Shown here: positions 1-7,831 of the stretch, in pieces
Numbering within the stretch: the stretch's first letter is position 1
Layout of the letters: every line of letters starts with the position of its first letter
DNA from: CAZEWZ01 sp964516765
GTDB taxonomy: Bacteria; Bacteroidota; Bacteroidia; Flavobacteriales; UBA7430
DNA: 17,047 nt
Assembly (NCBI GenBank): GCA_964516765.1
Contig: CAZEWZ010000028.1
Coordinates: forward strand, 1-17,047
Direction: 5' to 3'
The notes under the pieces: model-generated
What the model saw: only the letters and a program-made list of their open reading frames with translations
The model's database searches: none
Told to the model about the DNA's origin: nothing
Made by a program: the position numbers and the translations under genes

Positions 1-212
1 TACCCAGACGGCTTTTCTTCGTAAGCCCATTTTATTCTGTAAAATAAGGGAGTAAGTTCCCGAAGGTAAGTTTGATAAATCGAATGAATTATATTTTAGA
101 TTATCTTCTTCAAAAACACAAGTTCCCAAATTATTAAATATATATATGAAATTCTAAACGGATTAGAATTCAATTTTAGGATACCATCCGATGGGTTTGG
201 GTAAACGAATAT
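1..212 (-). pseudogene. Out-of-frame T9SS type A sorting domain of the SGNH hydrolase gene
   Basis: Read on the minus strand, the frame -1 relative to the hydrolase gives KKIFVYPNPSDGILKLNS, the canonical start of a T9SS C-terminal sorting domain. It continues to about position 147. From there a further frame carries IFNNLGTCVFEEDN and then FDLSNLPSGTYSLILQNK and GLRRKAVWV to the window edge, the typical second half of the same domain. The two pieces join cleanly if one A is added to the A8 run at 212-219 and one TA unit is removed from the repeat at 139-147. The codons still make a good domain, so the damage is recent, programmed, or a sequence error. The gene end lies outside the window. 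Confidence 0.8.
139..147. repeat. TA dinucleotide repeat at the second frame break
   Basis: Four TA units plus a T lie exactly where the two frames encoding the halves of the T9SS sorting domain must switch. Loss of one unit restores a continuous reading, FRISYIFNNLG. A short tract like this can change length by strand slippage. Confidence 0.85.
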
Positions 213-1237
213 TTTTTTTCATCATTCTGCTGCTCAAGGTTATTTATCTCAATCAGAAATTCAGATTGAAAACAATTGTCAAAAGCAAGAAGTTCGATTT
301 GAACAGTGTTTCCGTCAAACTCGTCTAAGTTTATTATTAGTTCTTGTTCATTTGTTGCATATCCAAGTGGTAAACCTAGCCATTGAATAAAGTCTGCATC
401 AAGACTGTTGTTAATCAGAAATAGCTCATTTTCGATTATTTCGAAGTATGCCATTGCTTGAGCGCTGGTATTAAACCTTGTTGTTTGATTTGTGATAGCA
501 TTCATGGCTGCGATTTGGAGTTGGTTTGCTTCTTCTAGAGACAAACCTTCTGGGAAGAACGCATCTATCAGATCGTCTTCGAATAATATTGAGTAAAACA
601 CACATGCAGCTAAGTAAGATCCCCTGATACTTGGATGGCTTCCGTCTGAAGTATATAGATTAATTTCAGGAAAATCTTGTCGGATGTTTTGCCAGGCAAT
701 TCCTACAGGCGAAAGCAAGGCTTGATTGCTTTCAGCCATTTCAGTATAACTTTCAATCAGTCTTATCTGCATCCCCTCATAAGTGCATAAGGGAGGATAG
801 TTTTCACAGTTTGACTGATCTCCATTTTCTCTTCCCCAGGTCATAAAAAATACCGGAAGAGCACAATCTTGATTCACGTTTATTTTGTCGCATAATATAC
901 TTGCATATGGATATACATCTATCTCCACCTGGTTCGAAGGAAACGATGGCTTTTGGCTTTGTTCCTGAAGAACTACATAATCCCATTCTTGTAAATTAAT
1001 TAAATCGTCAACATTAGGGTTTGATGCATGGTCTGATAAGCTAGCCCCTCCAGGAGTATGAGTTTCATAAGAAAATTGATTGCCTTTCGAGTCTGAAATT
1101 TGAGAAATTAAATCTGGTAGATTATTATAGTATATGTAGCTATTTCCAATAAAGAGTGCTGTTTTTTCTATTTGAGCAAATAGCGAAAAAGAGATAAAAA
1201 ATATGATTTTTAGTGTAAAAATATCTGTTTTAGTCAT
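176..1237 (-). CDS. Secreted SGNH/DUF4886-type hydrolase whose T9SS tail is out of frame
   Basis: Probable exported esterase or acetyl-hydrolase of the SGNH superfamily, 353 residues as read. Residues 1-21 form a signal peptide ending in LFAQ. The block I motif is ALFIGNSY with the nucleophile candidate Ser33. GGASL (63-67) fits the oxyanion block, QEQSQ follows at 91-95, and SDGSHPS carries Asp198 and His201 as the rest of the triad. The GNSY opening and spacing resemble DUF4886 proteins; the substrate is unknown. The ATG overlaps the 3' end of the upstream carboxypeptidase gene by 8 nt, suggesting translational coupling. The last residues (YSFTQTHRMVS) look like junk read out of frame. The expected sorting motif VYPNPSDG lies one frame away just after an A8 run, so the real product probably extends past the window's left edge. 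Hydrolase fold is fairly sure; the natural C-terminus is not. Confidence 0.85.
   Translation of the reverse strand: MTKTDIFTLKIIFFISFSLFAQIEKTALFIGNSYIYYNNLPDLISQISDSKGNQFSYETHTPGGASLSDHASNPNVDDLINLQEWDYVVLQEQSQKPSFPSNQVEIDVYPYASILCDKINVNQDCALPVFFMTWGRENGDQSNCENYPPLCTYEGMQIRLIESYTEMAESNQALLSPVGIAWQNIRQDFPEINLYTSDGSHPSIRGSYLAACVFYSILFEDDLIDAFFPEGLSLEEANQLQIAAMNAITNQTTRFNTSAQAMAYFEIIENELFLINNSLDADFIQWLGLPLGYATNEQELIINLDEFDGNTVQIELLAFDNCFQSEFLIEINNLEQQNDEKKYSFTQTHRMVS
212..219. repeat. Homopolymer run (T8 on +, A8 in the mRNA) at the first frame break
   Basis: Eight T on the plus strand read as GAA AAA AAA TAT in the hydrolase mRNA. Nine A, or a -1 ribosomal slip on A AAA AAA, would bring the frame that encodes the YPNP sorting motif in line with the hydrolase. 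Confidence 0.9.
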
Positions 1238-3548
1238 TTTTCATCCAAATTTTGTTCATATTATTAAATTTTATAAGATAGACTCCTCTGGTAAGCCCAG
1301 AAACATCTATGCGCATATTTTTTTTATTTTCAACCTCTGCTTGATAGATTTTTTTACCTAGGACACTATAGATGTTTATAAGTCCTGAGGACTTATTAGA
1401 AAAGTTGAAGTTGAGCTCTCCTTCAGATGGGTTAGGATACAAGTTGAATAAATTTTTAGATTCCACTAGCTCTAAAGCAAAGGTGCTAGATATTTGTAGG
1501 TCATCAAAATAAAAACCATCTCCCTCGGTTGCTCCATCAGTTACTATGCGGAATTGTAATTTTATTTCTTCGCCAAGGTAAGGGTTTAGATCAATATACT
1601 CAGCTATCCACTCGTTTTGTGAACCATCGTATATGGGTTGTCCATAGTCCTGATATTGATTTCCTTGCTTTGTATGTTTTCCGCACAGTGGAGTCCAAGT
1701 AAATCCATCATCTATAGAGATATTCACTTGAGCAAAATCCCAACCACTTTCAATATCCCATTTAGTGAAAAAGGTAAGTGCTGCATTGGTTTGACCTTGT
1801 AAATTAACAGATTCAGTAAGTTCAATGGTTGATGTCTGGTTCGATTCATAGTACCCTGTGGGAGAATCGGTTATAGAGCCTTCTGGAGAATAGAAATTCG
1901 TAAAATCTACTCCCCAACCTTCAGAAGACCATTGATTCATCGAGTTTCCTTCTTCAATGAATGCAGTGTAAGTTTCTCCGTATGTAAAACTTATTTCTTT
2001 TGATTTGGAATACATTCCATTTTGCGAATGAATCTTTAAAGAGACGATACCTGATGAAGGATAGTTTTCATTTATGTCAAGGTAGAATACCATTGTGTCT
2101 TGTTCCAGATGATTTAGCCATAAGGTTTCAGTGGGTCCCGTTATGATATTGATTATTGGGCTTTCTGTTTCAATAGAAACTAGGAATCCCCCGGCTTCTA
2201 GTCCTATATTTTTAGTATAAACCACAACAGAGTCAGGGATATAAGAACTTGCAATGGACAGATTAGATCTAGTTTCTGCATAGGGAAACAACATGCTTAC
2301 AAAACCAATATTAGCAAATAGATTTTCTTTGCATGTGGGTACAATCAAATCTGTGTTTTCCCAAAAAGCAGTTCCTACTTCAGGCGTGATAGATAATATT
2401 TTATTTTTTTCTATTTGATCCCCATACATCCAGTCGTTAGCATCTCCATTAGCCGAGTATCCAACAGTTTCTGTTGGCGTTCCGAAGAGATAATTATTTT
2501 GCTGAGTCAATTCCTGTCCAACACAAATAAAGGAAAGTGAATCCGGAGTTGGGGAAGGGGATATGTATCCCCAGGGATAGATAAATAATTTTCCATATGC
2601 ATGATAATTCATCGCTAATTGAATGTCTTTTTCTAGACAAAAATCTCGAATCATTTGTATTTCGGGCTCCGAGCATGGCTCTGGTCCCCGATAGATTTCT
2701 GAAGCTGGGTTGGGAGAAGAGCCTAGATCGTCTTCGCCCCAATGAAAGGAGTAATTTCTGTTAAGATCGACCCCCATACTTAGGTCTTCATTTTCTCTTC
2801 TATTTTTACGCCACATACCTCCTCCAGTTGGGTGTGTATATTCATTATATAGATAGCCATCTGGATTTGCTATAGGTATAAAGAACAATCTTGCATGATC
2901 TACTAGGGCGGTAATTTGTTCGTCAGTCCCATAATTTTCTAGAAGATAGTACATGTAAAAAATGAGCTGAGATACAGATCCTGGCTCACGTGAATGATGA
3001 AGTGCGGTATATAGTACTTGCGGTTTATCTGTTGTTTCTAAGTGAGTAGGATTGGTTATTTCTATCCAATAAATCGGGTTTCCATCATGAGTTAAATCTT
3101 CACTCAATGGTGTTTTGATAGAGATGAGTTCGGGGAACAAGCTTTGCATTTGATCAACATGAGCCCATATTTCCTCGTAGGTGAAATATCCTCCCATAGA
3201 TCCTAAGCTGAAATTTACAGGCATATCATATGAAGAGACCAAGCTTTCGCAGGGCGATTGTGTTTTAGAAACTAGATGCCGGTTTTTTAGATACTGCCCG
3301 GAGACATCTTCGATCAATATTTCGTAGTGAAAGTCATTTTGGTCCAAGATATTTTTTTCTTGGGTGGAAAAATAATGAATTATAAAGACCCCTGCTTTAT
3401 GTGAACCATGATCTAAATTTATGCCCAACAGCTGGAGTTTGATAAGTTCATTTTGGTTTGCATTAACTTTGAGTTTCCAATAGATGTTTTCTTGTGCAAA
3501 GGATATATTCAGAGAAAGATAAACAAATAGCGAAATTATTTTTTTCAT
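1230..3548 (-). CDS. Secreted M14 zinc carboxypeptidase with T9SS sorting domain
   Basis: Exported metallocarboxypeptidase of 772 residues. A signal peptide (1-19, ending SFAQ) is followed by a propeptide-like region. The M14 catalytic domain spans about 120-425. Zinc ligands are His185 and Glu188 in HHSREPGS, and His316 in NYHAYG. Substrate-binding residues lie in DLNRNY (261-266). The candidate general base is Glu390 in TPEVGTAFWE. NPDGY (228-232) and GDANDW (368-373) are also typical. Residues 540-688 resemble a MAM or immune-inhibitor-A type jelly-roll, with GWDFAQV and GDGFYFDDLQI. The C-terminal 75 residues are an intact type A sorting domain starting LYPNPSEG (703-710). The enzyme should therefore cross the outer membrane by T9SS and act on extracellular peptides. 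It lies 30 nt downstream of uppP and overlaps the hydrolase gene by 8 nt. Catalytic residues all appear present; specificity cannot be read. Confidence 0.95.
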   Translation of the reverse strand: MKKIISLFVYLSLNISFAQENIYWKLKVNANQNELIKLQLLGINLDHGSHKAGVFIIHYFSTQEKNILDQNDFHYEILIEDVSGQYLKNRHLVSKTQSPCESLVSSYDMPVNFSLGSMGGYFTYEEIWAHVDQMQSLFPELISIKTPLSEDLTHDGNPIYWIEITNPTHLETTDKPQVLYTALHHSREPGSVSQLIFYMYYLLENYGTDEQITALVDHARLFFIPIANPDGYLYNEYTHPTGGGMWRKNRRENEDLSMGVDLNRNYSFHWGEDDLGSSPNPASEIYRGPEPCSEPEIQMIRDFCLEKDIQLAMNYHAYGKLFIYPWGYISPSPTPDSLSFICVGQELTQQNNYLFGTPTETVGYSANGDANDWMYGDQIEKNKILSITPEVGTAFWENTDLIVPTCKENLFANIGFVSMLFPYAETRSNLSIASSYIPDSVVVYTKNIGLEAGGFLVSIETESPIINIITGPTETLWLNHLEQDTMVFYLDINENYPSSGIVSLKIHSQNGMYSKSKEISFTYGETYTAFIEEGNSMNQWSSEGWGVDFTNFYSPEGSITDSPTGYYESNQTSTIELTESVNLQGQTNAALTFFTKWDIESGWDFAQVNISIDDGFTWTPLCGKHTKQGNQYQDYGQPIYDGSQNEWIAEYIDLNPYLGEEIKLQFRIVTDGATEGDGFYFDDLQISSTFALELVESKNLFNLYPNPSEGELNFNFSNKSSGLINIYSVLGKKIYQAEVENKKNMRIDVSGLTRGVYLIKFNNMNKIWMKND

Positions 3549-3578
3549 AGAATAGAATGCAAAGAAATATAATTCAAT

Positions 3579-4367
3579 TTAGATAAAGCTAAAAATTAAG
3601 CTCATACTTCCCGCTAGAAAACAATAGTAAGAGAAGTATTTGAGTTGACTTTTTTTCACAAGTGTAATCATCCATTTACAGGCGATTAATCCGGTAAAAA
3701 AGGCAGCAATAAATCCAACAGCTATGGGCAGGAAATAGCTCGATTCTGTCTGTATTTCTCCATCGAGAAGGTCTTTTACGATTTTCCCTAGAATAAGTGG
3801 TACTACCATCAAAAACGAAAAACGAGCTGCTTTTTCGCGATCTATGCCCAAAAGTACAGAGGTCGCAATGGTTGCTCCAGACCTAGAAATACCGGGTAGA
3901 ATTGCAATCGCTTGCGCTACTCCAATTAGAAGGGCATTTATCTTAGTTACTTCTTGCCCGGTTTGTTTGGCTTTATCTGCCAAGAAAAGAAGCAGGCCAG
4001 TTAAAATAAGCAAACTTCCGACTAAAATTATCTCCCCATTAAAAAGAGACTCGATTTCTGATTCAAAAAATAATCCTACCAAGGCCGCGGGAATCATGGA
4101 TAGAGTAATTTTTAATGAAAATTTAAGTTCTTCATTCCATCTAAATTCACACAATCCCAGAATAATTTTTTTGATATCTTTCCAGAAAATAAATATCGTA
4201 CTCAGAGCGGTAGCTGCGTGAAGTACAATGGTCACGAGTAAGTTTTGTTCTTCTATAGAGGTGTCTAGGAGAGTTCTTACTATTTCTATATGGCCACTAC
4301 TACTAACTGGTAAGAACTCAGTTAGTCCTTGTACTATTCCTAAAATAAAAGCTTCTAAGATTCCCAT
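3579..4367 (-). CDS. uppP: Undecaprenyl-diphosphatase (BacA/UppP family)
   Basis: Integral inner-membrane enzyme that dephosphorylates undecaprenyl pyrophosphate, recycling the lipid carrier for peptidoglycan and other wall polymers; overproduction is known to give bacitracin resistance. At 262 residues it has the family length. Both diagnostic motifs are present: QGLTEFLPVSSSGH (13-26), with the catalytic glutamate region and His26, and PGISRSGAT (158-166), with Arg162. About seven to eight hydrophobic segments are visible. The gene starts 9 nt after the DUF3098 gene, and the ATG gives the standard MGILEAFILG opening. The ftsX, DUF3098, uppP order is familiar in Bacteroidota, where truB usually follows; here secreted hydrolase genes follow instead. 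Confidence 0.96.
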   Translation of the reverse strand: MGILEAFILGIVQGLTEFLPVSSSGHIEIVRTLLDTSIEEQNLLVTIVLHAATALSTIFIFWKDIKKIILGLCEFRWNEELKFSLKITLSMIPAALVGLFFESEIESLFNGEIILVGSLLILTGLLLFLADKAKQTGQEVTKINALLIGVAQAIAILPGISRSGATIATSVLLGIDREKAARFSFLMVVPLILGKIVKDLLDGEIQTESSYFLPIAVGFIAAFFTGLIACKWMITLVKKSQLKYFSYYCFLAGSMSLIFSFI

Positions 4368-4376
4368 CGGAATGAT

Positions 4377-4601
4377 TTATTTGGCCTTGTGCATGATAGC
4401 AAAAACTTCAATAACAAAACCAATCAATATACAGATTGGGGCAACAGTAATACGTTGAGCACTAAAAATTTCTGGATTAAAACTGGTTTCATCAGCGGAT
4501 CCTCCCCCTGACATAAGGATCATTCCAATAATAATAAATGCAATCCCCAGAAACATGAGTTGGTAATTCTTTTTTTTAAATAAAATCTTGTTGTCTTCCA
4601 T
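4377..4601 (-). CDS. DUF3098 small membrane protein
   Basis: A 74-residue protein with two hydrophobic segments (about 14-32 and 52-69) separated by a short polar loop with SGGGSADE and FNPEIFSAQR. This pattern and its position between ftsX and uppP match DUF3098, a Bacteroidota family without known function. It starts 1 nt after the ftsX stop, so translation is very likely coupled to FtsX. The placement hints at a role alongside FtsX or UppP in the envelope, but nothing in the sequence shows activity. Confidence 0.88.
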   Translation of the reverse strand: MEDNKILFKKKNYQLMFLGIAFIIIGMILMSGGGSADETSFNPEIFSAQRITVAPICILIGFVIEVFAIMHKAK

Positions 4602-4602
4602 A

Positions 4603-5481
4603 TTAGTAATGTAGTTCGTCAGTAGTTAATTTTAAGTATTTACGTACAGCAAAATAAGTACAAATCAAGGGGATTAAGACCCCCAAGATAAGAATTCCTA
4701 TGTATAGAATAACTTTCGTTAAGGGATTATGTAAGTCTTCAATTTCGGGAAGTAAATGAATGCCAAAACTAAAAATTAAATCCAAACCAATAATTGCAAT
4801 AATTGCAGCGAAAAAGCCGTGTTTTAAACTAGATAAAATAAAAGGCTTTTGGATAAATCGTTTGGTGGCTCCAACCAACTGCATAGTTTTGATTAGAAAA
4901 CGCTTAGAATAGATTTTTAGTCGAATCGAAGCGTTGATTAAAGCGATTGCAATCAGATTGAATAAAAGACATAAAAAAACTAAAAAATAAGTCGCTTTTT
5001 GTGTATTTTTATTGATAAGATCAATTAAAGATTTGTCGTATACTACTTCCTTTACTAAAGGCGATGTAAGTAATTCTTCTTCAATTTCTTTCGTGTTTTT
5101 ATTTTGTATATAATATGAGCGGAAATAAATATCGATGGCATTAGTTAGAGGATTATATCCGAGAAATTTTATAAAGTCTTCACCCAGCTGTTCTTTTAAA
5201 TTTTGGGCTGCTTCATTCCTAGAAATATATTCTGTTTTTTTTACGTTTTCATTAAGTTTTAGTTTTCTCTCAAACTGCTTTATGGCAATTTGTTTAGCTT
5301 CTGGCTTGAGAAGAACCGTAAAGGCAATATTTTCTTGAATTTCTTTGCTTAGGGTTTTAGAATGATAAAGTACAGATCCAAGTAAGCCCATGAGGAACAG
5401 CAGAAGACTCATACTGACCACTACCGATATATAAGATGACCTAAGCCTTCTTTTATTAAATATATCTTGTTTAAAACTCAT
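4603..5481 (-). CDS. ftsX: Cell division protein FtsX (ABC transporter permease-like)
   Basis: Membrane partner of the ATPase FtsE. The pair couples divisome activity to peptidoglycan hydrolase activation. The ORF opens with a short basic cytoplasmic tail (NKRRLRSSY), TM1 at about 17-40, a large extracytoplasmic domain at about 42-160, and three C-terminal TMs at about 163-185, 220-243 and 257-279. The conserved cytoplasmic coupling stretch is KTMQLVGATKRFIQKPF (198-214). Length is 292 residues from the ATG at 5481. A TTG three codons upstream (5490) is an alternative start, but the ATG is preferred. FtsE is not in the window, as is common in this phylum, where the genes are often apart. Confidence 0.93.
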   Translation of the reverse strand: MSFKQDIFNKRRLRSSYISVVVSMSLLLFLMGLLGSVLYHSKTLSKEIQENIAFTVLLKPEAKQIAIKQFERKLKLNENVKKTEYISRNEAAQNLKEQLGEDFIKFLGYNPLTNAIDIYFRSYYIQNKNTKEIEEELLTSPLVKEVVYDKSLIDLINKNTQKATYFLVFLCLLFNLIAIALINASIRLKIYSKRFLIKTMQLVGATKRFIQKPFILSSLKHGFFAAIIAIIGLDLIFSFGIHLLPEIEDLHNPLTKVILYIGILILGVLIPLICTYFAVRKYLKLTTDELHY

Positions 5482-5547
5482 AGCAGCCAATTTACAAATT
5501 CATTTCACATATATGATTTGAATATTTCAAAATATAGAGGTTATTTT

Positions 5548-6294
5548 TTATTTTGATATAAATCCTACAGGCTCACTGAGCCCCTCACAACTAATGAGAT
5601 CCATTTTAATGGAACCCACCCATATTTTAGCTTCTACGCGCAGAGGTATTTTGTTTGAATCATCACTAATCCATACAACTAAATCTTCAGGATCTTTAAA
5701 GACTCTTCCCACGGACAATTCTGGCGCCCATTTGGTGGAAGACAATTTGCCCAATTTTGTTTTGATAGTATCTTTTCCTAAGTAGCGAAGGTTTGAGCTC
5801 ATAAACTGATCGTCTAAGTATACTTGCAAAGGAATAACACTATCTACGTCCATTTCTTTATGGTTTTGCGCTCTTAAATAGTAAAATATAGATAGAATAT
5901 CCTGTGTATTTTGAACTAGAGGAATCGTATCTATAGTCGACTCAGCTTGATTTTTAACATAATTAAAAAACACTTGTTCTTTCTTTTCGTAGCTGCCCTC
6001 TTTGATGTCTCTGAAAAAGTAGTTTGGTTTTAATGTGATTGGATCTACCTGACTTTCATAGATATCCACGACTTTGAAGAATAATTTAAAAATTCCTATC
6101 GATTTTCCTTTTGCAATAAATTGGTGCTGATTATTGATTGAACTCACTTCCAGTTCAGCTATTCCGGCATCGAAGTGGGCGTAATGGATTTTATATCTCA
6201 GTTTCTCTCCCATCTTAAATGGGACTTGAATGGACTGAGCAATATTATGCTCATAAACAGAAAACACTAAAAAGAGGAGTATTTTAAGATTCAT
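5548..6294 (-). CDS. DUF3108 periplasmic protein
   Basis: A 248-residue exported protein. The first 20 residues look like a signal peptide ending HNIAQ. The mature part begins VPFKMGEKLRYKIHYAHFDAG, the usual DUF3108 opening of a lipocalin-like beta-rich fold. It contains further family-like stretches such as YLDDQFMSSNLRYLGKDTI and a final segment IPLRVEAKIWVGSIKMDL. The family is widespread in Gram-negative envelopes and its function is not established. It sits 38 nt after the OB-fold gene and 66 nt before ftsX, so it is probably in the same transcription unit. Family assignment is confident; role is open. Confidence 0.85.
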   Translation of the reverse strand: MNLKILLFLVFSVYEHNIAQSIQVPFKMGEKLRYKIHYAHFDAGIAELEVSSINNQHQFIAKGKSIGIFKLFFKVVDIYESQVDPITLKPNYFFRDIKEGSYEKKEQVFFNYVKNQAESTIDTIPLVQNTQDILSIFYYLRAQNHKEMDVDSVIPLQVYLDDQFMSSNLRYLGKDTIKTKLGKLSSTKWAPELSVGRVFKDPEDLVVWISDDSNKIPLRVEAKIWVGSIKMDLISCEGLSEPVGFISK

Positions 6295-6332
6295 ATTTTT
6301 GGATAATTATAGATAAGCCACAAATTATAGTG

Positions 6333-6716
6333 TTAATATAGTGTGCTTTGGTCCATTTTGACTTCTCCAAACAAATCATCATATCCAATACATCTACCTT
6401 TTATTGTTACTCGGTCTCCTAAATTTATTGCAGGAAATACAAATGAACTGTCTTTCATGCAAGCAATTCCTGGCTCTAGTAAAATCATCTGTTGCGAAAA
6501 AGACAAAACATTACCCTCTATAGCCAATACCTGATTTATATATAATTCATTTGCTTTTTTCTGTTGGTGAGAAAAGTTATGGTGGAGGCTATCACTGCTC
6601 ATGTGGAATTTTGGATTTTCTATGCGAATATCTCTATGAGATTGATAGGCGTAGGTATAAACAAGACAGAGTATAAGTATTAGTGTGGAGATAAGAATAA
6701 TTATTCTGATTTTCAT
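6333..6716 (-). CDS. Membrane-anchored OB-fold (tRNA_anti-like) protein
   Basis: A 127-residue protein with an N-terminal membrane anchor at about 4-24 and a small C-terminal domain at about 55-127. Strand-like segments include INQVLAIEGNV and GDRVTIKGRCIGYDD, then GEVKMDQSTL. This is the pattern of the Bacteroidota OB-fold family related to the tRNA-anticodon-binding fold; in these exported versions RNA binding is unlikely. Cys87 and Cys109 are the two cysteines of the domain and could pair. The gene is first in the minus-strand run, 193 nt from the divergent cytochrome, YceI and DUF5777 genes. I recall similar OB-fold genes near such clusters in Flavobacteriales, which suggests a shared job. 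Function unknown. Confidence 0.72.
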   Translation of the reverse strand: MKIRIIILISTLILILCLVYTYAYQSHRDIRIENPKFHMSSDSLHHNFSHQQKKANELYINQVLAIEGNVLSFSQQMILLEPGIACMKDSSFVFPAINLGDRVTIKGRCIGYDDLFGEVKMDQSTLY

Positions 6717-6732
6717 AAATATGTAATTTCAT

Positions 6733-6740
6733 CAAATTTA
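6733..6740 (-). promoter_or_regulatory. Candidate Bacteroidota -7 box for the OB-fold gene and following run
   Basis: TAAATTTG on the minus strand matches the phylum consensus TAnnTTTG exactly and lies 17 nt upstream of the OB-fold ATG. No clear TTG-type -33 element is seen at the usual distance, so the call rests on the -7 box and its position alone. Confidence 0.4.
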
Positions 6741-6867
6741 TTGAAAAATTCATACCTAGCTAAGCATCTGAAATATTATTATGTGATGTTCCTCATTAAT
6801 CTAATTTTCCATTAGTGCAAGTCATAAATTCATCTACTTTTAAGTGCGTAAAAAGAGTTTATAATTG

Positions 6868-6875
6868 TACCTTTA
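6868..6875 (+). promoter_or_regulatory. Weak candidate -7 box for the cytochrome, YceI, DUF5777 genes
   Basis: TACCTTTA matches TAnnTTTG in all but the last base and lies 35 nt upstream of the cytochrome ATG. No convincing -33 element is present. Offered as the best candidate in the divergent spacer 6717-6909. Confidence 0.3.
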
Positions 6876-6909
6876 AAAAGAATTAAATTGACTACCGCCT
6901 CATTGTAAG

Positions 6910-7287
6910 ATGAAAAGATCTCTTTTTTACGTTTTAAGTCTTTTGTTTATGCCCCACTGTACTTATGAGAGTGAGGAGAGTTTATATGGGCAAGAACTCT
7001 GCGACACTACTTTTCTTTCTTTCGCTCTAGATATTTCTCCTATTGTTGTAGATCACTGCTCGGGATGTCACGGGGGAACGTCTACTTCGGCAGCATCGGC
7101 AGGATTGCTATTGGTGAGCTATTCTCAAATTCAATCAGCAGCTACCGATCTTAGTCTTAGTGGTATGATAAATCGTGTCAGTCGTTTGCAAGGAGATCCT
7201 TTGATGATGCCCTCAAGTTATCGAATTCCACAATGTCAGATTGATAAAATTATTGCCTGGGTCGACCAGGGAGCTCTAAATAATTAG
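6910..7287 (+). CDS. Small single-heme c-type cytochrome, probable lipoprotein
   Basis: A 125-residue protein with one heme c attachment motif, CSGCH (50-54). It also has a possible distal ligand in DPLMMPSS (Met99 or Met100) and a conserved-looking end, IDKIIAWVDQGAL. The layout resembles the short cytochrome modules annotated as c-type or Planctomycete-type cytochromes. The N-terminus is hydrophobic and runs into Cys17, followed by acidic residues (CTYESEE). That would suit a Bacteroidota lipoprotein, though MPHC is a poor lipobox, so anchoring is uncertain. It should act outside the cytoplasm as an electron carrier. The stop is 2 nt from the YceI ATG, indicating one operon. Heme binding is well supported; redox partner unknown. 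Confidence 0.82.
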   Translation: MKRSLFYVLSLLFMPHCTYESEESLYGQELCDTTFLSFALDISPIVVDHCSGCHGGTSTSAASAGLLLVSYSQIQSAATDLSLSGMINRVSRLQGDPLMMPSSYRIPQCQIDKIIAWVDQGALNN

Positions 7288-7289
7288 TT

Positions 7290-7826
7290 ATGAAAAACAT
7301 ATTGGTTATTATTTTTATGATTTGCTCTTCTTCTCTTTGCGCACAAAGATATATGACGCGTTCTGCCGAGGTTTACTTCTTGTCAGAAAAAGAAGCCTTG
7401 GAAGTAGTTGAAGCAACAAACAATCAGGTGGGTGCTGTCATCGATTTGGAAACATCAGAAATTGCTTTTCAGATTCAATTGCGTGCATTTCATTTTAAAA
7501 TCGCATTGATGGAAGAACATTTTAATGAAAATTATGTAGAATCAGACCTTTATCCCACAGCCACATTCAGGGGTGCTTTTCTTGATCTTCCAGAAACAAT
7601 CTCTTCAGAAATTGAGCTCCAAGTTCAAGGCGAAATGGATTTTCATGGACTAAAACAGAAAATGATATTGCCTGTAAAAGTTTCTATAAAAGATAATATA
7701 CTTAAGGGTTCTACTCAATTTAGTCTATTATGTTCTGATTTTGGAATTGAGATTCCAAAAATTGTTTCTGACAAGTTAGCCAATGATATTAAAGTTATAG
7801 TCAATGCCGAATTAAGTAAAATATAA
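7290..7826 (+). CDS. YceI-family secreted protein
   Basis: A 178-residue protein with a clear signal peptide (1-19, ending LCAQ) and a YceI-like beta-barrel domain. Recognisable elements are MEEHFNENYVESDLYPTATF (74-93), VQGEMDFHGLKQ (112-123) and FGIEIPKIV (151-159). Members of the family bind amphipathic or isoprenoid ligands such as polyprenyl chains in a lipocalin-like pocket and are periplasmic. Sitting between a cytochrome gene (2 nt upstream) and a beta-barrel gene (5 nt downstream), it may bind a lipophilic electron or lipid carrier, but that is inference. Confidence 0.87.
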   Translation: MKNILVIIFMICSSSLCAQRYMTRSAEVYFLSEKEALEVVEATNNQVGAVIDLETSEIAFQIQLRAFHFKIALMEEHFNENYVESDLYPTATFRGAFLDLPETISSEIELQVQGEMDFHGLKQKMILPVKVSIKDNILKGSTQFSLLCSDFGIEIPKIVSDKLANDIKVIVNAELSKI

Positions 7827-7831
7827 ATTGC

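Noticed and set aside
3844..4458. Two plus-strand frames across uppP and the DUF3098 gene
   Set aside because: They are antisense to conserved motifs of UppP and have no recognisable features.
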